From Eikenella exigua (GTDB lineage Bacteria; Pseudomonadota; Gammaproteobacteria; Burkholderiales; Neisseriaceae): a stretch of DNA of 64,000 nt. The notes below the pieces were generated by a model, which had not been told where the DNA came from, searched no databases, and saw only the letters and a list, made by a program, of their open reading frames with translations. Shown here piece after piece: positions 42,802-50,873 of this stretch. Numbering within the stretch: position 1 is the first letter of the stretch; each line of letters begins with the position of its first letter. The stretch spans positions 186,001-250,000 of the forward strand of contig NZ_CP038018.1 in the NCBI RefSeq assembly GCF_008805035.1. The letters run 5' to 3'. Position numbers and translations under genes: made by a program.

Positions 42802-43689
42802 TTACTCCTGCCAACCGCCCATCAATTCAACCAGCTCGCCGATTAAGGCGCTCAGGTTGGTGGACACGATGAGCTGCGAAGCAGCGGCCAAGTCGGCAGC
42901 ATCGTCGCCGTGGTTTTCCGCCGCTTCCTGCAGCACGTCCAAATACTGGATACGTTTGAGCGTGAACTCGCTGGTTAGCACAAAGGCAACCCGCTCGTCC
43001 CAAACCAAGCCTAGCTCGCTCACTATCTTGCCGCAGCGCACATGGCCGGCCACTTCCTCGGCTGTCAGGTCTTGCCGTTTGATGCGTATTTCCGGCGGTA
43101 CATCACCAGCGCCTCGCAATGAGGCAATGTCATCCAACTCAAAGCGTCCAGCGGCATGGCCGCGCAACAGCCATTCAGTCATCAGTGCAGATGGCGTTTG
43201 GCGGGTGTGCGCCAGCTGGGCTTTCAAGCCGCCCAAGGCTTCGCGCAGTTTAGCGAGCAGGTTTTCCGCTTTGGAGGCGGCGGCGCTGTCCACCAGCAAC
43301 ATGCCGTTGGCAAAGAGTGCACGGGTATGGGTGGCGCGGACAAAGGCTCGCGGCAGCAACTCATCGGTTACCTGCTCCTTCAATTCCTGCCGTTCTTTGC
43401 GACCGACCGAACGACCTTCCTGCTGCTCAATACGTGCCACCCGTTCGCCTACCGCCCGCTGGATGACACTACCCGGCAATACCTTCTCCTCCCGCCTTAA
43501 CGCAATCCCCATTGTTTGTTCAACCTTAAAGACCAATTCGGGGGTGAAGCTCTGCGGTGCGGCAAAACCCTCGGTAAACCAATCTAACCCACCGCACGGG
43601 GCAAAGGGTGCGTCGGCTAATTTATCGGCCAGCAGGGCGGCATTCGGGGTTTCAGGTAGCCTGAACACGGTACATTGACTAAACCACAT
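42802..43689 (-). CDS. rdgC: Phage RdgC-like recombination-associated protein
   Basis: 295 residues. MWFSQCTVFRLPE, SFTPELVFKVEQTMGIALRR, then VLPGSVIQRAVGERVARIEQ and LPRAFVRATHTRALFANGML match RdgC, a ring-shaped DNA-binding protein that inhibits RecA. The ATG at 43689 is chosen by homology; a longer frame exists upstream. It stands where Mu has Gam. A DUS lies inside at 43651-43662. Confidence 0.9.
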   Translation of the reverse strand: MWFSQCTVFRLPETPNAALLADKLADAPFAPCGGLDWFTEGFAAPQSFTPELVFKVEQTMGIALRREEKVLPGSVIQRAVGERVARIEQQEGRSVGRKERQELKEQVTDELLPRAFVRATHTRALFANGMLLVDSAAASKAENLLAKLREALGGLKAQLAHTRQTPSALMTEWLLRGHAAGRFELDDIASLRGAGDVPPEIRIKRQDLTAEEVAGHVRCGKIVSELGLVWDERVAFVLTSEFTLKRIQYLDVLQEAAENHGDDAADLAAASQLIVSTNLSALIGELVELMGGWQE

Positions 43690-43691
43690 AA

Positions 43692-44303
43692 TTACACCTT
43701 CGCGATATCCAAATTCATCAAGCGATACTCGCCGTTGGCATCGCGCTCGTGCACCCGTACAAAGGCCTTGCTGGTATGCACCTGCAGGCTGTCGCTCAAT
43801 GCGTCCATCGCGCGTTGCCATTTCTCGTCGCTGATATCCAGACGGCGCAGCCCCAGCACGCGGGCGGTGCTGATATTGCCGTCGCGGTCGGTGGCGAAGG
43901 CAGCGTTGATGATAGCCAGCAGCTCGGGGCGGCTGCCTTCCGAGTATTCGCGGATACATTCGTCAATCAGCACTTTGGCAGCGGCCAGCCCCTCGTCGAA
44001 TACCAGGGCATCTTGCATCGCCAGCTGCACGCGGTATTGGCCGTCGAAACTGTGCAGGCGGATATTGCCCTTCTTGCCGCCCAGCGAGGTGCCGTACTGG
44101 TTGGCAGAGAGTTCGGCAAAGGCCGCAATCTCGTCCATCGCCCAGCGGCGGTATTCCTGCAACTCTTCCTGTACCGCGCGGGCGCGGGCGGTAATCTTCT
44201 GCACCAGCTCGTCACGCAGCAGGTCAATCGGGCGGATGTTGGCAATCGGCACCAGATTGCCTCGTGCGTCCTTCTTGTATTGGCTCATATCAATTTGGCT
44301 CAT
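43692..44303 (-). CDS. DUF3164 early protein
   Basis: 203 residues, MSQIDMSQYKKDARGNLVPI, RPIDLLRDELVQKITARARA, EFSANQ-like and GGKKGNIRLHSFDGQYRVQL, the DUF3164 pattern of Mu-like early regions. Function unknown. Two bases before rdgC. Confidence 0.85.
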   Translation of the reverse strand: MSQIDMSQYKKDARGNLVPIANIRPIDLLRDELVQKITARARAVQEELQEYRRWAMDEIAAFAELSANQYGTSLGGKKGNIRLHSFDGQYRVQLAMQDALVFDEGLAAAKVLIDECIREYSEGSRPELLAIINAAFATDRDGNISTARVLGLRRLDISDEKWQRAMDALSDSLQVHTSKAFVRVHERDANGEYRLMNLDIAKV

Positions 44304-44706
44304 CTTCATTCCTTCCATCGTCTAAAAATCGGTTCCGTTCAATCATCTTGTCGGCCAGCATGCCTAACATTTCGGCCAAGCGCTTTTTGTTTCTGGCTAT
44401 TTCCTCTTCCGTCCACACCTTTTTCGGGGCTTCCAGCTGCGGCGGGGGCGGCACGGGCGGGATACAGGCAATCAGCATTTTCGGGGTTGGCCAGCGGTCT
44501 ACGGTTGCCCATAACGCGCCGAAGGCCTGTCGTATGCGCGGTACGTCGCGCTCGTCGTCCCAGGCAATCGGCAGCGAATCGAAAGCGGCAATCCATGCCT
44601 GATACGTCCCGTCGGCCGCATCGAGCGGCGGATGCCCAGGCAACCGCATGGCGAACATGTGCTGGATGCCGGACACCAAGGCATTGTTTACTTCTTTGGT
44701 CATCAT
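44290..44706 (-). CDS. Early-region protein of unknown function
   Basis: 138 residues, MMTKEVNNALVSGIQHMFAM, with WIAAFDSLPIAWDDERDVPR and a Pro-rich stretch. Resembles unnamed early proteins of Mu-like neisserial prophages that look like replicative-cofactor tails. Ends inside the next gene's start. Confidence 0.65.
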   Translation of the reverse strand: MMTKEVNNALVSGIQHMFAMRLPGHPPLDAADGTYQAWIAAFDSLPIAWDDERDVPRIRQAFGALWATVDRWPTPKMLIACIPPVPPPPQLEAPKKVWTEEEIARNKKRLAEMLGMLADKMIERNRFLDDGRNEDEPN

Positions 44707-44715
44707 TTCGGGTCA

Positions 44716-45222
44716 TCATCGCTTAAACTTCTCACCGGCTGCGGCCGCTTGCAGGGTGCTGCTGGCCGCGGTCTGTTGTTGCGGGTTAAGGCTGCCTGAA
44801 AGGGCGGTATCCGCTGCCGGAGCCAAGGCCGTGCCGGCGGTTTTGTCCGGCGTCCAGAAGGTCAGGTTCTCCAGCAGGAAGCCGTGGCTGGTCAGGGGCG
44901 GGGTCAGCTTGCCGCTGTCGCGGGCTTCGATAACGCGGTTAAACGCCCAAATCCATGCCTCGCGCGGCGCGGGGTAGCTCTGCCGCTTGCGGGTAATCTC
45001 ACCCGCCTGAATCAGCGGTACCAGCTCGCCCAGCAGTTTGGCCGCCCGCGCCCAGCTCAGGTCGCGCTCGCCCGGGCGGAACAGGCCGAGATAGCGCAGC
45101 GCGGCTTTAGCCAGCTCGTCGGAGATACCGGCCAGCGCCACCATCAGACTGCGCGCCTCGTCGTGGGTAATCAGCACCTCAAGGCTGGCGGTGGCGCCGC
45201 AGCAGGGGCAACGGGTTTTCAT
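44716..45222 (-). CDS. Zinc-ribbon early protein
   Basis: 168 residues. N-terminal CPCCG (residues 5-9) suggests a metal site; then LGLFRPGERDLSWARAAKLL. The C-terminal third is low complexity. It contains AGGCTGCCTGAA, another DUS dialect, at 44789-44800. The ATG overlaps the stop of the preceding small gene (ATGA). Confidence 0.65.
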   Translation of the reverse strand: MKTRCPCCGATASLEVLITHDEARSLMVALAGISDELAKAALRYLGLFRPGERDLSWARAAKLLGELVPLIQAGEITRKRQSYPAPREAWIWAFNRVIEARDSGKLTPPLTSHGFLLENLTFWTPDKTAGTALAPAADTALSGSLNPQQQTAASSTLQAAAAGEKFKR

Positions 45223-45368
45223 TTGCCCTCCCGGTTGATAAAGATGTCGTCGTATCGGTTAAAGGCGGCCATACACACCACTATCAGTAGCATAGCCGCC
45301 ACCGTCAGCACCAACACGCCGGAGACGATGCTGGCCAAATACCAGATAACTTTTGCTACGGTCACCAT
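45219..45368 (-). CDS. Small single-helix membrane protein
   Basis: 49 residues, MVTVAKVIWYLASIVSGVLV then LTVAAMLLIVVCMAAF: one transmembrane helix with a charged end (NRYDDIFINREGK). Translationally coupled to the next gene. Function unknown. Confidence 0.6.
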   Translation of the reverse strand: MVTVAKVIWYLASIVSGVLVLTVAAMLLIVVCMAAFNRYDDIFINREGK

Positions 45369-45371
45369 GTC

Positions 45372-45644
45372 TTATTCCTCCTTCTGCTTGGCAGGTTGGA
45401 TTTTTGTGCCGCAGAATGGGCAGTAGCTATGAGTAACTGATGTCTTCATTTTTTTACTGCTCTGTTTCCCATTCTTCCGGGTAACGGTTTCTTCCCACTC
45501 CACTTGGGTATAGGTCACAACAGACAAATCCGGCATCCGGAAGCCCGTCTGTACAAAGGTAGGTTTGACACTGACTACCCGACCTTCGGCCTCTAAAGAT
45601 TTCTGTATTTTTTCAAGGTATGTTTCCAGACAATTGCAGTTCAT
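45372..45644 (-). CDS. Zinc-ribbon early protein with C-terminal CxxC
   Basis: 90 residues, MNCNCLETYLEKIQKSLEAE, an antiparallel-beta-like middle and the end HSYCPFCGTKIQPAKQKEE. The N-terminal CNC and C-terminal CPFC could bind zinc together. Unknown function. Confidence 0.65.
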   Translation of the reverse strand: MNCNCLETYLEKIQKSLEAEGRVVSVKPTFVQTGFRMPDLSVVTYTQVEWEETVTRKNGKQSSKKMKTSVTHSYCPFCGTKIQPAKQKEE

Positions 45645-45646
45645 CG

Positions 45647-45922
45647 TTATTCCTCCACCGGGTCATACACAATCCCACGCCCCCGCTCTTGATCGCTCAT
45701 GCGCTCGTACACTGCTGCCGCTTCGGCGGCCTCGCTCTCGGCCTGCCGCTCTTTGGCTGCCAGCCGTGCCGCTGCCGTATCCGGCTGTCCCACCAGCTGC
45801 CGATGGGCTGCCGGCTGCGGGGTGCAGCTGCCGGCCATGGCGGCATAGGCCACTGCCACGATGGCGGCAATCAACCAGTTCCGAGCTTCGCGGCGGGCAA
45901 CGTTTTTTAATTCCGGCCACAT
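45647..45922 (-). CDS. Small membrane protein with signal-like helix
   Basis: 91 residues, MWPELKNVARREARNWLIAA, helix IVAVAYAAMAGS, followed by CTPQPAAHRQLVGQPD and a coiled coil. A cysteine follows the helix (MAGSC), so lipid attachment is possible. Begins five bases after the preceding stop. Confidence 0.6.
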   Translation of the reverse strand: MWPELKNVARREARNWLIAAIVAVAYAAMAGSCTPQPAAHRQLVGQPDTAAARLAAKERQAESEAAEAAAVYERMSDQERGRGIVYDPVEE

Positions 45923-45927
45923 GGTTG

Positions 45928-46071
45928 TTATCCTTTCCAACTGATGCGGATATAACGCACCGCTTCGCCGATACCGATGCCGATGATGACCAGCGCCAGC
46001 GCCAAAGTCAGCGCGTTGCCGAGCACCTGCCAGCAGCTTGCCTGTACAAACCAGTTCCAAAATGCACTCAT
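45928..46071 (-). CDS. Small hydrophobic protein, 47 residues
   Basis: MSAFWNWFVQASCWQVLGNA then LTLALALVIIGIGIGEAVRY: one membrane helix. Located directly after the B protein. Below the usual ORF cut-off but with tight spacing on both sides, so probably real. Confidence 0.55.
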   Translation of the reverse strand: MSAFWNWFVQASCWQVLGNALTLALALVIIGIGIGEAVRYIRISWKG

Positions 46072-46072
46072 C

Positions 46073-47212
46073 TCACACCCCCCTTACCATGTCGCCGTCT
46101 ACCGGCATCTGCAGCTCGGCCGCCTGATTCATGGCCGCCGATACCAAGTTGTTCACCGCCAGCGGGTAGAGCAGGCTGTGCTCTTCCACCCCGCGCCCGC
46201 TGCGGCCGCGCACAGTCAGCCGTTCGGCCACCGCGTCAATCGCGCTCTCGTCCATAATTTTGGTGATGTCGCCGCCGGCACGTTCGATTTTGTGTTTCAG
46301 GTAGCCTGCCAGCCGTCCGTCGGTCAGCGGCAAGAGTGTCACCACCTCGCAGCGCTGCACCACTTCGCGCACAGCCGGGTTGTTTTCGCTGAGCTTTTGC
46401 GCCAGTTCGGTCTGGCCGATTAGTACGATGCCGAGCAGGCGGTCAAAACCGTTTTTCAACTCAAAAAAGCGTTTCAGGTGCTTCAGGGTGGGAATCGGCA
46501 GGCCGTGTGCCTCTTCGATAATCAGCACATGTTTGTTGCCCGCCTTCGCGCTCTCCTGCAGGGCGCGGTGGATTTGGCGGAAACGTGCTTCCGAATCGCG
46601 GTAGGGTCGTGTGCCGGGCGATACGGCTTCCAAGATGGCGGCGGCAATGTGCGCGGCTTTCAGGGTTTTGCCCTTCACATCGTTGTCTTCCATCGCCAGC
46701 ACATACGGTTCGATGGTGATAACCTGCCTGCCATCACGGTTGATGCGGTCTTGCAGGTCTTCGCGCAGGGTGGACTTGCCCGCGCCGCTTTCGCCGACCA
46801 CCGCCACAAAGCCGCCGTGGCAGGCCGTCTGAAACATTGCCTCGCGTACATAGCGCACATCAGGGGTCATATACACATCCTCTGCCGACCTGATTTCATC
46901 GTTGAATGGGTCTCGTACCAGGCCGAAATAACGGCGGGTGGCTTGGGTCAAAGTGGCTTTTCGTAGTAACATATCGTCGTCCTCGCTTTCATTAGGGTGG
47001 GCAGGTGCGGTTTCCGGCTCGTTTCTCAGGCTCGCTGGGATGTCCGCACCATTCAGTTTAAAAAAGTCTCTCAGTTTCCCGCGCAGCTCAGCTGCGCCTT
47101 TTTTCGGCCATTCGCCGTGGTTGATTACCGCCACCAATCTGGGCTTGCTGCAGCCGATTTCGGCGGCAGCCACGGCGTACGATTTGCCGATTTTTCTAAA
47201 TGCTTCCTTCAT
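46073..47212 (-). CDS. Mu B-like transposition ATPase
   Basis: 379 residues. N-terminal HTH (SYAVAAAEIGCSKPRLVAVI), then the AAA core: Walker A GESGAGKST, Walker B LIIEEAH, sensor-like IGQTE. Activates the transposase and chooses target DNA. A DUS is inside at 46296-46307. Immediately follows A. Confidence 0.93.
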   Translation of the reverse strand: MKEAFRKIGKSYAVAAAEIGCSKPRLVAVINHGEWPKKGAAELRGKLRDFFKLNGADIPASLRNEPETAPAHPNESEDDDMLLRKATLTQATRRYFGLVRDPFNDEIRSAEDVYMTPDVRYVREAMFQTACHGGFVAVVGESGAGKSTLREDLQDRINRDGRQVITIEPYVLAMEDNDVKGKTLKAAHIAAAILEAVSPGTRPYRDSEARFRQIHRALQESAKAGNKHVLIIEEAHGLPIPTLKHLKRFFELKNGFDRLLGIVLIGQTELAQKLSENNPAVREVVQRCEVVTLLPLTDGRLAGYLKHKIERAGGDITKIMDESAIDAVAERLTVRGRSGRGVEEHSLLYPLAVNNLVSAAMNQAAELQMPVDGDMVRGV

Positions 47213-47213
47213 C

Positions 47214-48992
47214 TCATGCCCCTTTCACAATCCGCAGGCTGCCTGCGGTTTTCAGGCGGCCGAATACCTCTTCGATTTGGCTGGCGGCCACCCCGTCCGG
47301 ATACAGCCGTTGCAGGGTTTTCACCGCCTCGCCCCAGTTGCCGCCGGCCGCTTCGATGCGCGGTTTGAGCAGCTTGGCCAGCTCGACCTTGCTCAACACC
47401 TGCTCGCGGACTTCCATCGTGTTGTAGGCCATCTGTTGCCCTTGCTTGGGCATATACAGGGTGTTGGCGGCGGCCAGCGTGTCTTCCTGATGTTTGAACG
47501 GGTCGATTTCGCCGCCGAAGGGCACCGCCTTACCTTTGCGTTTGGCCGCTGCCGCTTCCAGCGTGTCGGCCTGCATCGCCAGCTTGTCCAGTTCCTTGGC
47601 GTGGCTTTGGGCGATGGTGTCGGCCTGCCCTTTGTATTCCGCACCGATGACGGCGGCATCGGCTCTGAAACCCATCTCGTCGAACACCACCTCCGGCACC
47701 GCCTGCCAGATTTCGTTGCCTTCGCTGTCGTAAGTGGCGATACGTGCGCCGGTCGGCTCCCACGGGTTCTTGGCCACCAGCAGTTTCTGCCCCACCAGCA
47801 CGCCCTTGATGTCTTTCACGCTGTACACCCGGCCGCCGAAGCGGATTTCCAGATCGGGCGACACCTTGGCTTCTTTCGGCGCAGAAACGGCCAGCTCGCG
47901 GCAGTAGTCGGCAGGCGGTGGCAGAATCAGCTGCTCGGCCTTGATTTTGTTCCACGCCTGATAGCGGGTCAGGCCGTGTCGGCTGTGAATCTGCGTGCCG
48001 TTGTAGTAACGCATCCAGCGTTCGGCCAGGCGGTTCAGCTGCCCGATGTCGTGCACCTCGGTAAAGCGCAGGCTGCTTTCAAACGCCGTTTCCACAATGT
48101 CGTTGCCTTTTTCCACCTGTCCTTTGGCGCGCGGGTTGCCCGGCTTGTTGATCTGCACATGCACGTCCAGCGACTTGCACAGGTTTTTAAACGCTGCCGA
48201 GGTATTCGCACTGCCCGGGTCGAGCATCACCATGCGCGGCACGCCGCGGAACGGGTCTTTCAAGACATCCTGTTTCTCCTGCATCATGAAGATAAAGAAG
48301 TCGCACAGGTTGGCGCTGGTCTCGCCGCCGAAGTAGTAGCGGGCGAGAATGGTACCGCTGGCGTGGTCGGTGCCGGTGTAGCGCCACACGCGGTCGTTTT
48401 CGATTTTGACCACGTTTTTCGGTTTGTTTTTGTAGAACTCTTCCTGCTTCATTACCCGCAGGCCGCTGTCCTCGCCGCTGCGCGGCAGGTAGTAGAGCAC
48501 GCACAGGCTGGGGTCGATTTGCCAGCAGTGGTTCGGGTGTTCCGATTTCATGCGGTTTACCGGCGCGGGCTGCAGCAGTTGGTCGGGGTGCAGCTTGTAT
48601 TCGCGTAGGGCGCGGGTAACCGTGCTCTCGGACAAGGGCAGCACCTCCCCCGTTTCCTCATCCACGCGGGCGGCGTCGATTTTGCCGTTGGCGCGCAGCA
48701 TCTCCACCGCGCGGGCTACCGACATCAGCCGTTTGCCGTTGCGCCGCATCGCCTCCATCAGCACGGCCGAAATCAGCTGTGCCTCGTGCAGACTTAATTC
48801 CGAGCGGCCGGCATCGCTGCGCCGTTTGCGGCCGGGCTTCACACTGACCGCTTCCAGCTTGCGGTACAGCGTGGCCACGCTGATGCCCAGCTCGGCCGCC
48901 TGGCTTTTCAGGTAGCCTGCCTTCTCGCCGTGGCCAAGGGTGGCTGCATGAGCGGCCACGGCAGCCAGTTTCTCGGTCAATGCAGGATTCAT
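47214..48992 (-). CDS. Mu A-like DDE transposase
   Basis: 592 residues. N-terminal HTH domains (AAELGISVATLYRKLEAVSV), then the rve catalytic core: WQIDPS, VMLDPGSANTSAA and AKGQVEKGND provide the D, D and E. Mu-type C-terminal beta-barrel (VSPDLEIRFGGRVYSVKDIK). Carries out integration and replicative transposition at the TG/CA ends. A DUS lies inside at 48907-48918. Confidence 0.95.
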   Translation of the reverse strand: MNPALTEKLAAVAAHAATLGHGEKAGYLKSQAAELGISVATLYRKLEAVSVKPGRKRRSDAGRSELSLHEAQLISAVLMEAMRRNGKRLMSVARAVEMLRANGKIDAARVDEETGEVLPLSESTVTRALREYKLHPDQLLQPAPVNRMKSEHPNHCWQIDPSLCVLYYLPRSGEDSGLRVMKQEEFYKNKPKNVVKIENDRVWRYTGTDHASGTILARYYFGGETSANLCDFFIFMMQEKQDVLKDPFRGVPRMVMLDPGSANTSAAFKNLCKSLDVHVQINKPGNPRAKGQVEKGNDIVETAFESSLRFTEVHDIGQLNRLAERWMRYYNGTQIHSRHGLTRYQAWNKIKAEQLILPPPADYCRELAVSAPKEAKVSPDLEIRFGGRVYSVKDIKGVLVGQKLLVAKNPWEPTGARIATYDSEGNEIWQAVPEVVFDEMGFRADAAVIGAEYKGQADTIAQSHAKELDKLAMQADTLEAAAAKRKGKAVPFGGEIDPFKHQEDTLAAANTLYMPKQGQQMAYNTMEVREQVLSKVELAKLLKPRIEAAGGNWGEAVKTLQRLYPDGVAASQIEEVFGRLKTAGSLRIVKGA

Positions 48993-48995
48993 GGT

Positions 48996-49841
48996 TTACT
49001 CCCCGTCCAGCCATTCCGGCTTGGCGTTGGTCGGCGCTTCCTGCGGCAGGGTAAAGCGTTCGCGCAGGGTTTCGGCATCGCGGATGATTTGGTTGATGGC
49101 CGCCACCATCTGCGGGCGGTGGTCGTAGCCGTTGGCTTCGCCGTGTGCCAGCATCTGTTCGAAGACCTCGGCAAAGCGACTCAAGTCGCTGCGGGCGGCC
49201 ACTTCCAGACTGGAGAGCTGCATGGTCAGCTCGCTGCCCACGTCTTCGGGGCTCGGCTCTTTGCCCGTCTGCTTCTTGGCCAGTTTTTCGGCCAGCTCGT
49301 CCACCTTCTTGTTTTTGTCGGCGATGATTTTGTCTTTGGCCTCGGCGGTGTCGCGGCTTTCGCGCAGGGCGGCGCGGAGTTCGTTGCGGGTCATGCGGTC
49401 AATGTCGTCCAACGTGTGACCATTGATGTCGCCGCCGTCAGCTAAATCGACTATCGCCTCATCCTCTTCTACCAGCAGCTCCAGCAGTTTGGATTTACCC
49501 AGCTCCATCAACTTTGGTGCAGCTTTCTGCATTTGTGGTGTAGCAAAGCGGCGGGTCGCATTCATTAAACGGGCAGTCTCACGGTAGTGCAGTCCTAATT
49601 CTTCTTCTGCAATCTCGCGGAATCGGCCATGCTCCGTGTGCTCTTTCAGCACAATTAAAGCCCGCCCTAGCTCAAACATTCCTTCCAAGGTCTTACGTGC
49701 CGCTTGCCTAGCACGCTCCACCCATCGTTCCTCGTTGTAACTCTCGCCATTCCCCCATTGTTCCATCACCATCACGCTGTTCATCGCCGCGTGGTTGGCT
49801 GCCATATTAAGGGTGTCGTGTTCGATAATTTCTTTGCTCAT
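48996..49841 (-). CDS. DUF3102-like early protein
   Basis: 281 residues. Helical ARKTLEGMFELGRALIVLKE, HTEHGRFREIAEEELGLHYR, then a coiled coil (RESRDTAEAKDKIIADKNKK). The DUF3102 family is ParB/replication-related by context only. Precedes transposase A and follows a perfect palindrome. Confidence 0.75.
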   Translation of the reverse strand: MSKEIIEHDTLNMAANHAAMNSVMVMEQWGNGESYNEERWVERARQAARKTLEGMFELGRALIVLKEHTEHGRFREIAEEELGLHYRETARLMNATRRFATPQMQKAAPKLMELGKSKLLELLVEEDEAIVDLADGGDINGHTLDDIDRMTRNELRAALRESRDTAEAKDKIIADKNKKVDELAEKLAKKQTGKEPSPEDVGSELTMQLSSLEVAARSDLSRFAEVFEQMLAHGEANGYDHRPQMVAAINQIIRDAETLRERFTLPQEAPTNAKPEWLDGE

Positions 49842-49852
49842 GTTGGTTCTCC

Positions 49853-49876
49853 AAAAGTGACGCCAGCGTCACTTTT
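49853..49876 (-). terminator. 24-bp near-complete palindrome before the transposition genes
   Basis: AAAAGTGACGC, two-base centre, GCGTCACTTTT. It can form an A-stem-T hairpin leftward and separates the regulatory genes from the transposition genes. It may be an attenuator or an operator. Confidence 0.6.
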
Positions 49877-50163
49877 CAAAATCTGTTCACACGCTGGTCG
49901 GTTTCTTCCAGCTTGCCTCTCAAATATTCAGTTTGCCGTCTGAAGCCCTCAGCAATCTGAAGCGTTTTGATACTGTAGGAAAAATTGCCGTTATCCAGTT
50001 TGACCACCAGCCCCTCCTCAATCAGATCTTCCAAATCCCGGCTTACATATGAAGGGGAAATACCGAGGCCGTCTGAAATCTCCTTATTGCTGATTCCGAT
50101 AATTGGATGTGCATCTAATGCTTTGAATACTTTTAAAATCCTAGTTCCTTTACTGCTTGCCAT
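49876..50163 (-). CDS. IclR-type winged-helix early regulator
   Basis: 95 residues, ILKVFKALDAHPIIGISNKE then ISDGLGISPSYVSRDLEDLI, a clear winged HTH of IclR type without the ligand domain. Likely a phage transcription regulator. Ends in the palindrome at 49853. Confidence 0.82.
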   Translation of the reverse strand: MASSKGTRILKVFKALDAHPIIGISNKEISDGLGISPSYVSRDLEDLIEEGLVVKLDNGNFSYSIKTLQIAEGFRRQTEYLRGKLEETDQRVNRF

Positions 50164-50174
50164 TCCATGCCTCC

Positions 50175-50366
50175 CTATGCTGCAGCTTTCAACCCGAGCT
50201 TCACCGCAATTTCGTGAGCTTTTCCATACTTGCCTTTAGTGAAGCCATTCAAGACACGGTAGACTTCTTGCTCTCGATATCCGTTCTGTCTTGCCCAGCC
50301 CGAAAATGTCCATCCTTTTCGGTGGAATTCCGCTTTGACCTGCTCAGGGGTCTTTACTTTTTTCAT
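50175..50366 (-). CDS. Ner/Cro-like early DNA-binding protein
   Basis: 63 residues, MKKVKTPEQVKAEFHRKGWT, FSGWARQNGYREQEVYRVLN, the Ner-type HTH of Mu-like phages. First leftward gene, about 50 bases from the early promoter, so the negative regulator of early transcription by position. Confidence 0.82.
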   Translation of the reverse strand: MKKVKTPEQVKAEFHRKGWTFSGWARQNGYREQEVYRVLNGFTKGKYGKAHEIAVKLGLKAAA

Positions 50367-50415
50367 GTTGCTTTATCCTTATTTGTGGCAAAATACTTTG
50401 CTAGAACATGGCTAG

Positions 50416-50444
50416 ATTATGGTACGAAAAAACGTACCAGTCAA
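50416..50444 (-). promoter_or_regulatory. Leftward early promoter with operator in the spacer
   Basis: Minus strand TTGACT (50444-50439), 17-bp spacer, CATAAT (50421-50416). The spacer is almost entirely the dyad GGTACG-TTTTTT-CGTACC (50421-50438), an obvious repressor site. Confidence 0.8.
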
Positions 50445-50474
50445 GTATTTTTTTTCATACTTTGGAGGTTTGAC

Positions 50475-50855
50475 GTGTCTATCGGCCAGAGACTGCGGGA
50501 AGAAAGGGAAAAGATTGGTTTAAATCAGACAGCTATGGGGGCAGTAGGAGGAGTGAGGAAGCAAGCCCAGCTGAAATATGAGAACAACGAGTCGTACCCG
50601 AATGCCGAGTATTTGGCTGCAGTCGCAAAAATTGGTGTTGATATCCAATATGTGGTTTTAGGCATCCGATCAGCTCAGGCCATCAATGATGAAGAGCAGC
50701 ACTTACTGGCAGCCTTTCGCGCAGCCAGCCCGCAAATACGCCAATTCATGCTGCAAGGTATCCAGCCCATGCAGACCTTCGTGGCAGGCAATGTAGGCCA
50801 ACAAATCCAAGCTGGAGATCATGCCGAAATCAATTTCAAGAAAACAACAAAATAA
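50475..50855 (+). CDS. cI-like phage repressor (XRE HTH)
   Basis: 126 residues from a GTG start at 50475 (GGAGG six bases upstream). HTH: SIGQRLREEREKIGLNQTAM, NNESYPNAEYLAAVAKIGVD. No peptidase (LexA-like) domain, so induction is not by simple RecA cleavage. The C-terminus carries GNVGQQIQAGDHAEIN. Likely binds the operators at 50421-50462 and holds lysogeny. Confidence 0.88.
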   Translation: MSIGQRLREEREKIGLNQTAMGAVGGVRKQAQLKYENNESYPNAEYLAAVAKIGVDIQYVVLGIRSAQAINDEEQHLLAAFRAASPQIRQFMLQGIQPMQTFVAGNVGQQIQAGDHAEINFKKTTK

Positions 50856-50873
50856 GACTGCAAGGAACGCAAA

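Noticed and set aside
46938..48608. 556-codon frame opposite transposase A
   Set aside because: Shadow of the transposase; no start signal and atypical composition.
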